Below, in pieces: positions 17,594 through 24,763 of a stretch of DNA of 64,000 bases (positions are counted from its first letter, which is position 1; every line of letters begins with the position of its first letter). The notes under the pieces are model-generated. The model had not been told where the DNA came from, did not search any database, and worked only from the letters and a program-made list of their open reading frames with translations. The position numbers and the translations under genes were made by a program. The DNA is from Bradyrhizobium ottawaense (GTDB lineage Bacteria; Pseudomonadota; Alphaproteobacteria; Rhizobiales; Xanthobacteraceae). The stretch is taken from NCBI RefSeq assembly GCF_002278135.3, contig NZ_CP029425.2, positions 4,440,001-4,504,000 on the forward strand. Direction: 5' to 3'.

Positions 17594-19285
17594 ATGGGAA
17601 CGTTGGTTCTGCTCGATCTGATGGGCGGCGTTGCGCTGTTGCTGTGGGGCCTGCACATGGTCCACAGCGGGATCTTGCGCGCCTTCGGTCCTGACCTCAG
17701 GCGGCTGCTCGGCAAGGCGCTGAGCAACCGCGGCAGCGCTTTCGCCGCCGGCCTCGGCCTCACCGCGCTGCTCCAGAGCAGCACCGCGACCGCCCTGATC
17801 ACGAGCTCGTTCGCAGCCGAGGGGCTCGTCAGCCTTGCCGCGGCGCTTGCCATCATGCTCGGGGCCAATGTCGGCACGACGCTGATCGTGCAGGTGCTGT
17901 CGTTCAACATCGCAGCCGTCGCGCCGGTCCTGTTCGTGCTTGGCCTCGTCGCCTTCCGCTCCGGCCCGCGATCGCGGATCAAGGACATCGGCCGCGTCTG
18001 CATCGGCCTTGGCCTGATGCTGCTCTCGCTGCATATCCTGCTCGACACGCTGGCGCCGGCGGAGAACGCACCGGGCGTCCGCATCGTGATGTCGGCCATC
18101 ACGGGCGATCCCATATTGTGCATCATCATCGCCGCCCTTGTCACCTGGGCCGTGCATTCAAGCGTCGCCAGCGTGCTGCTGATCATGTCGCTGGCCTATT
18201 CGCAGTTCATCACGCCCTACGCGGCGCTGGCGCTGGTGCTCGGGGCCAATCTCGGCAGTGCCATCAATCCCGTGTTCGAGGGCGCCAGGCGTGACGATCC
18301 CGCGAGCTACCGCCTGCCGGTCGGCAATCTCGTCAACCGCGTGATCGGGATTGCGCTCGTCCTGCCCTTCCTCGGCACGATCGCCGAGCACATGCACGCC
18401 TGGCAGCCTGATCTGGCCAAGATGACGGCGGCTTTCCACATCACCTTCAATGTCGGCACGGCCGTCGTCTTCATCGGCCTGCTCGACACCATGTCGCGCC
18501 TGTTGACACGCCTTCTGCCGGATCGCGTGCAGGAGGCCGATCCGGCCCGCCCGCGCTATCTCGACGAGACTGCGCTGGAGACGCCATCACTGGCGCTCGC
18601 CGACGCCGCTCGCGAGACGTTGCGGATGGGAGATCTCGTCGAGGTCATGCTGCGGAAGGTGATGGCGGCGATGATGACCGGCGACCGTGCGCTGGTCGAC
18701 CAGGTCTCCAAGATGGACAATTTCGTCGACGGTCTCGACGAGGCCATCAAGCTCTACGTGACCAAGCTGATGCGGGGCAGCCTCGACGAGAGCGAAGGGC
18801 GGCGCGCGATGGAGATCATCTCCTTCGCCATCAACCTCGAACATATCGGCGACATCATCGACAAGAGCCTGAGCGAGCTCGCCACCAAGAAGATCAAGCG
18901 GCGCTTCCAGTTCTCGGCGGAAGGGGCCGACGAGCTCGCCGCCTTCCACAAGCGCACCATGGACTCGCTGCGGATCGCCTTCGGCGTCTTCATGTCCGGC
19001 GACGCCAACGAGGCGCGCAAGCTGCTGGTGGAGAAAACTGCACTGCGCAACACCGAGCTTGCCGCAGTCGAGCGCCACCTCGACCGCCTGCGCGAGGGCC
19101 GCCCCGAGACCATCGAGACGACCTCGCTGCATCTGGACGTGCTGCGCGACCTCAGGCGTATCCACTCGCACATCTGCTCGGTCGCCTATCCCGTGCTCGA
19201 CGCGGCCGGCGTGCCTTATCGCAGGACCGAGGCGGAGACAGCGGCCCTGCCAGCCTCAGGCGCGGCCTCGGTGCTACCGCGTTAG
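17594..19285 (+). CDS. Na+/phosphate cotransporter family protein with PhoU-like tail
   Basis: 563 aa inner-membrane protein. Residues 1-310 form the Na/Pi cotransporter fold with two inverted repeats. Each repeat has the family serine motif: LLQSSTATALITSSF near residue 60 and WAVHSSVASVLLIMSL near 195, followed by GANVGTT and GANLGSA. Residues 330-540 are helical and PhoU-like (DLVEVMLRKVMAAMM, INLEHIGDIIDKSLSEL). Homologues (YjbB/NptA) move phosphate with sodium, some of them outward. Monocistronic, with a 178-nt leader containing palindromes. The direction of transport cannot be told from sequence. Confidence 0.88.
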   Translation: MGTLVLLDLMGGVALLLWGLHMVHSGILRAFGPDLRRLLGKALSNRGSAFAAGLGLTALLQSSTATALITSSFAAEGLVSLAAALAIMLGANVGTTLIVQVLSFNIAAVAPVLFVLGLVAFRSGPRSRIKDIGRVCIGLGLMLLSLHILLDTLAPAENAPGVRIVMSAITGDPILCIIIAALVTWAVHSSVASVLLIMSLAYSQFITPYAALALVLGANLGSAINPVFEGARRDDPASYRLPVGNLVNRVIGIALVLPFLGTIAEHMHAWQPDLAKMTAAFHITFNVGTAVVFIGLLDTMSRLLTRLLPDRVQEADPARPRYLDETALETPSLALADAARETLRMGDLVEVMLRKVMAAMMTGDRALVDQVSKMDNFVDGLDEAIKLYVTKLMRGSLDESEGRRAMEIISFAINLEHIGDIIDKSLSELATKKIKRRFQFSAEGADELAAFHKRTMDSLRIAFGVFMSGDANEARKLLVEKTALRNTELAAVERHLDRLREGRPETIETTSLHLDVLRDLRRIHSHICSVAYPVLDAAGVPYRRTEAETAALPASGAASVLPR

Positions 19286-19302
19286 AAGGCCGGGTGGGAA
19301 TG

Positions 19303-20208
19303 TCACGACGGACCAATCCGGGAAGTCGACACGACACGAGGTCGAGCGGTCAAACCTGTCGAGCGCGCAGGCACCTGTGTCAGGGCGACGCCTGAGATCG
19401 CGAGTATCCCGCCAACGATCAGCTTTGGGCTCAAGCGTTCGTCGAGGAACAGAATGCTTGAAATCAATGCGAACACCGGAAGCAACAGACCGAAGGGCGC
19501 GACCCGCACCATCGAGCAACGGGCGATCAGCCAGAACCAAAGGCTAAACCCAACAATTCCTCCGATGAAGATCGTATAGGCGAGCGCCAGCCAGCCCCGT
19601 TCGTCCGCCGTGACAAGGCTTGCCATTTGTCCGGATTCCAGCAGCAACGACATCAACACGACCTGCGGGACCGTGAGCAGGGACGACCAGCCGATCAACA
19701 TCAAGGGATCGAAGGGGCCGTAGCGCTTCGTCAAGACGTTGGACACCGCAAATGCGAAGGCTGCCCCGACCACGAGCAGCAAGGGAAGCGCATTTGCCGT
19801 CAGGCCTGGCCCCGCTGCCAACACAACCACCCCGACGAATGCCAGCACCACGCCGGCCGACGTGGCGAGAGACGGCCTCTCCGCGAGCAGTGGCCAGGCG
19901 AGCAGGACGGTGAAGGGCGCGGCGAGTTGATATGCGACGGCCGACATGCTTCCCGAGCCGAGCCCGAGACCAACGTAGAAGAGCCCGAAGTTCAATCCGC
20001 CAAGGAAAAGCGAAATGGCTGCAACAGGTCCGAGCTGCTGACGCGTGGGCCTTTCGACGAACGGAACGAGCAGCAGCGCGATCGCCAGGAAGCGCAGCGC
20101 GAGGAAGAAAAGCGGCGGAAACTCCGCAACGCCCACCTTGATGACCACGAATTGATACCCCCAGAGCAAGGGAACCGCCACCGCGCAGACGATCTGGATG
20201 GCAGACAT
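19303..20208 (-). CDS. EamA/DMT-family transporter
   Basis: 301 aa with about ten hydrophobic spans in two EamA repeats: AVAVPLLWGYQFVVIKVGV at the N-terminus and LGWSSLL/VGFSLWFWLIARCSMVRVAPF in the second half. This family exports or imports small metabolites (amino acids, amines, drugs). ATG at 20208 with AAAGGA six bases upstream. It lies 69 nt downstream of the TetR gene on the same strand, with an inverted repeat GACC-GTTT-GGTC in the gap. It is probably the regulator's target; substrate unknown. Confidence 0.85.
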   Translation of the reverse strand: MSAIQIVCAVAVPLLWGYQFVVIKVGVAEFPPLFFLALRFLAIALLLVPFVERPTRQQLGPVAAISLFLGGLNFGLFYVGLGLGSGSMSAVAYQLAAPFTVLLAWPLLAERPSLATSAGVVLAFVGVVVLAAGPGLTANALPLLLVVGAAFAFAVSNVLTKRYGPFDPLMLIGWSSLLTVPQVVLMSLLLESGQMASLVTADERGWLALAYTIFIGGIVGFSLWFWLIARCSMVRVAPFGLLLPVFALISSILFLDERLSPKLIVGGILAISGVALTQVPARSTGLTARPRVVSTSRIGPS

Positions 20209-20223
20209 GGCATGTCCTTTCAC

Positions 20224-20235
20224 GACCAAACGGTC
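20224..20235 (-). promoter_or_regulatory. probable TetR operator ahead of the EamA exporter
   Basis: On the minus strand the site reads GACCGTTTGGTC, a perfect 4+4 inverted repeat with a 4-nt spacer, 16-27 nt upstream of the exporter ATG. It matches the element before the TetR gene (AGACCGATTGGTTC) and resembles the GACCNNNNGGTC core bound by NemR-type TetR regulators. Function inferred. Confidence 0.5.
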
Positions 20236-20277
20236 CAAATATCGTCACGTCGATGGGCGGAGACGTCCATGGGATAC

Positions 20278-20898
20278 CTACCTGACGAAACGATCGAGAA
20301 GAGCGACGACGGTGGCTTCTGATGTCGTCCGCGCCGGTGCCGTCTTGCCGACCACTCGCAGCCCCTCGACGAAACAGACGAGGATCCGGGCGGCACTCGC
20401 AGGCTCGACCCTGTCGCCTAACTTGCCCGCAGCCTGCGCGCGGGAAAGTGCATCCGCCACCCTGGCCTCCATCGCCTTGAAAAAGCTCGCAACGCGCCGA
20501 GCGACCTCGGCGTCCTGGCCAGCCAGCTCCATGGCTGTAGCCACCAGCAGGCACCCGCGCCGACCATTCATCCCGCTGGTGCGCTCAACGTAGCCGGCAA
20601 GGTAGGTCCGCAAGCCCTCGACCGGATCCTTGCGGGAGTCGAATTCGATATCCATCCGCGCCAGGGCATCGGCGATGTAGCGGTCAAGCGCGCGCAGGAA
20701 GAGCGAGTGCTTGTCGCCGAAAGCGGCGTAGAGGCTGCCCCGCGACAGTTTCGTCGCGCGAAGAAGGTCCGGCAGCGCCGTGGCGTGGTAGCCACGGGAC
20801 CAGAACACACCCATCGCGCTTTCGACCGCGGCGTCCACGTCGAAACTTCGGGGCCGCCCACGGGGCAATTGCATGCGGGATCGAGGGCTCATCGCCAT
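20278..20898 (-). CDS. TetR/AcrR-family transcriptional regulator
   Basis: 206 aa. The N-terminal helix-turn-helix (about residues 18-62) reads AVESAMGVFWSRGYHATALP, then DLLRATKLSRGSLYAAFGDK, a clear TetR recognition region. The remainder is a helical ligand and dimer domain (GCLLVATAMELAGQD). The start is one of ATG 20898, 20892 or 20874; none has a good Shine-Dalgarno and I took the first. It is followed by the EamA transporter, and matching inverted repeats precede both genes. This suggests an autoregulated repressor and exporter pair responding to an unknown, possibly electrophilic, compound. Confidence 0.85.
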   Translation of the reverse strand: MAMSPRSRMQLPRGRPRSFDVDAAVESAMGVFWSRGYHATALPDLLRATKLSRGSLYAAFGDKHSLFLRALDRYIADALARMDIEFDSRKDPVEGLRTYLAGYVERTSGMNGRRGCLLVATAMELAGQDAEVARRVASFFKAMEARVADALSRAQAAGKLGDRVEPASAARILVCFVEGLRVVGKTAPARTTSEATVVALLDRFVR

Positions 20899-20902
20899 AT
20901 AT

Positions 20903-20916
20903 GAACCAATCGGTCT
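20903..20916 (-). promoter_or_regulatory. probable TetR auto-operator
   Basis: On the minus strand AGACCGATTGGTTC lies just before the TetR start codon. It has imperfect half-sites AGACC/GGTTC with the same 4-nt spacing as the site in front of the exporter. Two matched sites around a regulator-transporter pair support specific binding. Inferred. Confidence 0.45.
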
Positions 20917-20972
20917 TAAAATGGCAACCGAATTCGGATCAGTTCCAGCGGCGCAGCCGCGGGGAGCCCTGC

Positions 20973-21311
20973 TCAGCGCTCCAGCGTCTTCGACGCCTTG
21001 CCGCGGTTCTTGATGATCAGCATGATGTTGCGGATATAGATGATGGTCGCGAGCGATTGTCCCAGGATGATGACCGGCTCGCGCTTCACGACGCCGTAGA
21101 CCAGCGTCATCAGTCCGCCGCCCATCGAGCAGAACCAGAACGCCATCGGCACCACGCTGTTGCCGGCGCGCTCGCTCGCGATCCACTGCACCAGGAAGCG
21201 CGCGGTGAAGAACAGCTGCGCGACAAGGCCGAACGCCAGCCAGAAATCGAACTTGGCGACGAAGACGTCGTAGAGATAGTTGCTCAGCGCCTGACCGTAT
21301 TGAATGATCAT
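20973..21311 (-). CDS. LAB_N-domain small membrane protein (RgtF-like)
   Basis: 112 aa with three hydrophobic helices: FDFWLAFGLVAQLFFTARFL, MAFWFCSMGGGLMTLVYGVV and VIILGQSLATIIYIRNIMLI. This is the 'lipid A biosynthesis N-terminal' domain. In rhizobia a partner of this type (RgtF) works with a GT2 enzyme to make polyprenyl-phosphate galacturonic acid, the donor for lipid A and core modification. Its ATG overlaps the GT2 stop by 4 nt, supporting the pairing. Last gene of the four-gene envelope cluster. The sugar identity is inferred, not read. Confidence 0.82.
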   Translation of the reverse strand: MIIQYGQALSNYLYDVFVAKFDFWLAFGLVAQLFFTARFLVQWIASERAGNSVVPMAFWFCSMGGGLMTLVYGVVKREPVIILGQSLATIIYIRNIMLIIKNRGKASKTLER

Positions 21312-22060
21312 GCGTTCACCTCAGTCACATCTGGTGTCGGCTTCTTGCGGCGGATCAGCCACCATACGCCGGCGAGATCCATGATGCCGATCCAGAGCCG
21401 GTCGAAGAAGCCGTAGTTGGACACGCCGGAATGGCGCGGCCGGTCGATCACGTCGACATAGGCGATGTCGTAGCCTTCACGCCGGACCAGCGCCGGCAGG
21501 AAGCGATGCAGCCCGTCGAAATAGGGCATCATCAGGAAGACCTCGCGCCGGAATGCCTTCAGCCCGCAGCCGGTATCCCGCGTGCCGTCCTTCAGGATGG
21601 AGTTGCGGACGCCGTTGGCCACGCGCGACTGGAATTTCTTGAAACCGGTATCCTTGCGCCCGACACGCTGCCCCGCGGCGAGGCCGACGCGCCCTGCTCC
21701 CTTCTCGACCGCCGCGATCAGGTCGGGCAGAAAGGCCGGATTGTTCTGGCCGTCGCCATCGAGGGTCGCCACGATCGCCCCGCGCGCCGCGCGCACGCCG
21801 CTGCGCACGGCCGCGGATTGGCCACCTGATCTGGCATGGCGAAGCTGGCGCAGATTGCTCCGCTGCGCCATGATCGCCGCGAGCCGCTCGCCGGTCGCAT
21901 CGGTCGAGCCGTCGTTGACGTAGATGATCTCATAGGCCCAGCGGCCATCGAGCGCCGCGCCGATCTCCGCGATCAGCGGCGCGATGTTGTCGGCTTCGTT
22001 ACGCACGGGAACGACGATGGAAACCGAGGGCTGGGAAACCGAAGGCTGGGACGACGACAA
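21308..22060 (-). CDS. GT2-family polyprenyl-phosphate glycosyltransferase (DPM1/RgtE-like)
   Basis: 250 aa. GT-A fold: SIVVPVRNEADNIAPLIAEI at the N-terminus, ATLDGDGQNNPAFLP (DxD-type region, DGDGQ) near 90-105, and SGVSNYGFFDRLWIG near 215. No C-terminal multi-span domain, so the LAB_N partner probably supplies membrane anchoring. It likely moves a sugar from a nucleotide donor onto polyprenyl phosphate at the cytoplasmic face. The frame offers no ATG; a TTG at 22060 is the likely start. The first residues contain a repeated QPSVS (a 15-nt duplication), so the exact N-terminus is uncertain. Confidence 0.82.
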   Translation of the reverse strand: MSSSQPSVSQPSVSIVVPVRNEADNIAPLIAEIGAALDGRWAYEIIYVNDGSTDATGERLAAIMAQRSNLRQLRHARSGGQSAAVRSGVRAARGAIVATLDGDGQNNPAFLPDLIAAVEKGAGRVGLAAGQRVGRKDTGFKKFQSRVANGVRNSILKDGTRDTGCGLKAFRREVFLMMPYFDGLHRFLPALVRREGYDIAYVDVIDRPRHSGVSNYGFFDRLWIGIMDLAGVWWLIRRKKPTPDVTEVNA

Positions 22061-22123
22061 ATCGAGGCTCGTGGTTGGAATGGGCCTTCCCGGGGAACCG
22101 GCGGCCCCGACAGGCAGCCGCTT

Positions 22124-22969
22124 TTATGGGGCGGATGCCCCGCGGGCAACCCTTTTGAGATGGCCCGAAACCGCCCCGGCAAGGGGCACAATGGTGCCAT
22201 CGGCGCAGATGGCAAAGCCCAGCCGCCTGGCCGCGAACCAATAGCGGACCGCCATGGCGCCGACCGTGCCGACCAGGGCGCCGGCCACGACGTCGCTCGG
22301 GTGATGCGCGACCAGCACCAGACGCGTCAACAGGATCACGATTGCGTAAGTGAACATGAACACGCGCAAGCGCGGCCACAATGCCGATACTGCAAATGCC
22401 AGAGCGAACGCCGCCACGGTATGGCCCGACGGCAGGCTGGCATAAGCCCCCGTCCCCTCGAACGGCACGAAGTTGAACGGATTGGCCTTGCCGCCGACAA
22501 ACGGACGTCCGCGGCCGATGATATATTTCAGGACCTCGGCAACGAATGCCGACACGGCAATCGACAGAAATACAAACTGCAGCCGTGTGCCGAGACCGAG
22601 GAGCAGCGCGCGGCTTGTGCCGTGAAGCCCGGCCGCAACGAACGCCAACACCACCAGCAAGCCCCCGAGGACCGAGAGCAGATACTCGTCCTTGCCGAAA
22701 TCGGTGAGGATGCGGATCGGCCACAGGCTTGGCGTGCCGCGAGCCGGCATCAGCTGGATCTCGGTCTGGTCGAACGCGAGCATCAGCGCGATGACGAGAG
22801 CCGCGCCCGCCGCACTAAGCCACAGCGAATGCCGCGCCAGTTTTCGCGCGGCCTCTGCGCGGCGTGAATGCGAGGGCGTGCGGACGAGCTGCGCCAGCGC
22901 GCTCCGGGACACGGCGAGCAATTGCGCGGGATAGCCCGGACGGGGCGCGGGGCTGGTCGTAACAGGCAT
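22124..22969 (-). CDS. PAP2-family membrane phosphatase
   Basis: 281 aa with about six membrane spans and the three PAP2 catalytic motifs: KYIIGRGRP near 148, SLPSGHTVAAF near 178, and RLVLVAHHPSDVVAG near 225. Such enzymes act on the periplasmic face on lipid phosphates, for example LpxE/LpxF-type lipid A phosphatases or undecaprenyl-pyrophosphate phosphatases. It starts 1 nt after the GT39 stop and lies 63 nt before the GT2 gene. Removing a lipid A phosphate so that a sugar can take its place would fit, but is inference. Confidence 0.85.
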   Translation of the reverse strand: MPVTTSPAPRPGYPAQLLAVSRSALAQLVRTPSHSRRAEAARKLARHSLWLSAAGAALVIALMLAFDQTEIQLMPARGTPSLWPIRILTDFGKDEYLLSVLGGLLVVLAFVAAGLHGTSRALLLGLGTRLQFVFLSIAVSAFVAEVLKYIIGRGRPFVGGKANPFNFVPFEGTGAYASLPSGHTVAAFALAFAVSALWPRLRVFMFTYAIVILLTRLVLVAHHPSDVVAGALVGTVGAMAVRYWFAARRLGFAICADGTIVPLAGAVSGHLKRVARGASAP

Positions 22970-22970
22970 C

Positions 22971-24713
22971 CTATTCGGTGCCTTCCGAGCGGAAGATCGA
23001 GATCGAGATCGCGCGCCCTTGCGAGAAATTGTAGCCGTCGATGCGGGTGCCGACCTTGTAGCGCAGCCCGATCGCCTCGGCGCGCTGCACGAAGCTCCGC
23101 TCCGAACGCTGCTCGATCAGCGCAAAGCGGCAGCTCCCCTGCCTCAGGAAGTCGGCCGCGCCCGACCCGTCCGTGAGCAGGGTCTGGGTGCCCGTCAGGA
23201 AGACGAGGCTCGGCTCGTGATAGCCGGCAGCAGCCGCCTTCGGCCCGACGCAGGTGACGTTGCGCAGCGCGCGCGCGATCTCGATGCTCGGAAACAGGGG
23301 CGTCAAGGACGGCAGCACGATGCCATACACCACCACCGCCAGCATCAGGGCCGCGACCAGCGCGTTGAGCAGCGAGCGCTCGGCGCGGTTGTTGTCGTAG
23401 AGCCACCAGGCGAACAGGCCGAAGATCAGCGATGCCGCGATGAACGGCCAGGCCACAAAAGCCGGCTGCCGCGTCAGCATCACCGCACCGACCACCGCGA
23501 TGATTGAGGCGGCCGCGGGGATCGCGAACCACCAGGCCGAACCGCGCATCAGCCAGGAGCGCGACAGCACGCGCCGCTCCACCGCACCGGCGGTGAGAAT
23601 GGCGATCGCCGGATACAGCGGCAATACGTAATGCGGCAGCTTGGTCAGCACCGCCTCGAACACGATCCAGGACGGGATCAGCCAGGCCAGCAGAAACTGC
23701 GCGCCGGGCTCACGCCGCGCCCGCCACACCGCGGGTGCCGCCATCGCCGCGAGCGGCGCGCCCGGCCAGAACGTGATCCAGAACAGCGCCAGATACATAC
23801 CGGGCGGCGCGCCGTGGGATTCCTGGGCGCCGATCTTGCTCAGCATGTCGCCGCCGACGGAATCGGCGAAGAAGGCATCGCCCGCGCGCCAGAAGATCGC
23901 GACGAACCAGGGCAGCACCAGCACCAGCATCCACATCAGGCCCCAGACCGGGCGCAGCTTCCACAGCCAGGAGGCATCGCGGTCCTGGATCGCGAGGGCG
24001 ACGATGGTCAACCCCGCGAACATCAGGATCAGCGGACCCTTGATCAGGATGCCCACCGCAAGCGCGGTCCAGAAGATCGCAGGCCAGCTCCACGGCGGAT
24101 GCGTCTCGTCCTCGGCGCGCTGCCAGGACAGATAGGCGCGCGCCATCGCACCCATCGCGGCGGTCACGCAAAACAGCAGCATCGCGTCGGTCTTGGCCAG
24201 CCGCGCCTCGACGCCGAGCAGCACCGAAGCGCACATCATCAACGCCGCCAGCACCGCGGCGCGCCGCGTGACGAATCCGAGCGCCGCCCAATAGGTCATG
24301 AGCACGGCGCCGATCGCTCCGAACAGCGACGGCAGCCGGTAGACCCAGATCCGCAATTCGGCCTTCGGCAGCTTGAGCATCGAGGCGGCTTCGACCGTCG
24401 CCGATTGCAACCAGTAGATGCCGACCGGCTTCTTATAGCGGACGTCCTCCTGGAAGCGGATATCGACATAGTCGCCGCTCTCGACCATCTGCTTGGTGGC
24501 CTGGGCGAACCGCGCCTCGTCGCGATCGATCGGCGGGATCGTGAAGAAGCCCGGCAGGAACAACAGCAGCGCGCACAGCACCAGGAAGGCGACGGCGCGG
24601 GCATGGCTGGCCGTGGCGACATCGAGCATGCTCACGAGCCGGCTGCCCGGATTTGCGGGCGATTTCGGCTCGCGGGGCGCTCCAAAACGGGGAGTAGGAT
24701 AGGTCTCGGCCAT
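22971..24713 (-). CDS. GT39-family lipid-linked sugar transferase (ArnT/Rgt-like)
   Basis: 580 aa, many membrane spans. The first periplasmic loop has FFTIPPIDRDEARFAQATKQ, the DE-containing catalytic loop of ArnT/PMT-C proteins, and YKKPVGIYWLQ a little further on. C-terminal residues 430-580 form a periplasmic domain. This family transfers a sugar from polyprenyl phosphate onto lipid A or core (ArnT for aminoarabinose, RgtA-D for galacturonic acid). It leads a same-strand run GT39-PAP2-GT2-LAB_N, 50 nt after pbpC. The donor is probably made by the GT2/LAB_N pair. Confidence 0.87.
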   Translation of the reverse strand: MAETYPTPRFGAPREPKSPANPGSRLVSMLDVATASHARAVAFLVLCALLLFLPGFFTIPPIDRDEARFAQATKQMVESGDYVDIRFQEDVRYKKPVGIYWLQSATVEAASMLKLPKAELRIWVYRLPSLFGAIGAVLMTYWAALGFVTRRAAVLAALMMCASVLLGVEARLAKTDAMLLFCVTAAMGAMARAYLSWQRAEDETHPPWSWPAIFWTALAVGILIKGPLILMFAGLTIVALAIQDRDASWLWKLRPVWGLMWMLVLVLPWFVAIFWRAGDAFFADSVGGDMLSKIGAQESHGAPPGMYLALFWITFWPGAPLAAMAAPAVWRARREPGAQFLLAWLIPSWIVFEAVLTKLPHYVLPLYPAIAILTAGAVERRVLSRSWLMRGSAWWFAIPAAASIIAVVGAVMLTRQPAFVAWPFIAASLIFGLFAWWLYDNNRAERSLLNALVAALMLAVVVYGIVLPSLTPLFPSIEIARALRNVTCVGPKAAAAGYHEPSLVFLTGTQTLLTDGSGAADFLRQGSCRFALIEQRSERSFVQRAEAIGLRYKVGTRIDGYNFSQGRAISISIFRSEGTE

Positions 24714-24763
24714 TGGTTCCGCTTACGCTGAAACCGCCATCGCCACAACCGCTTGAGGCAGGG

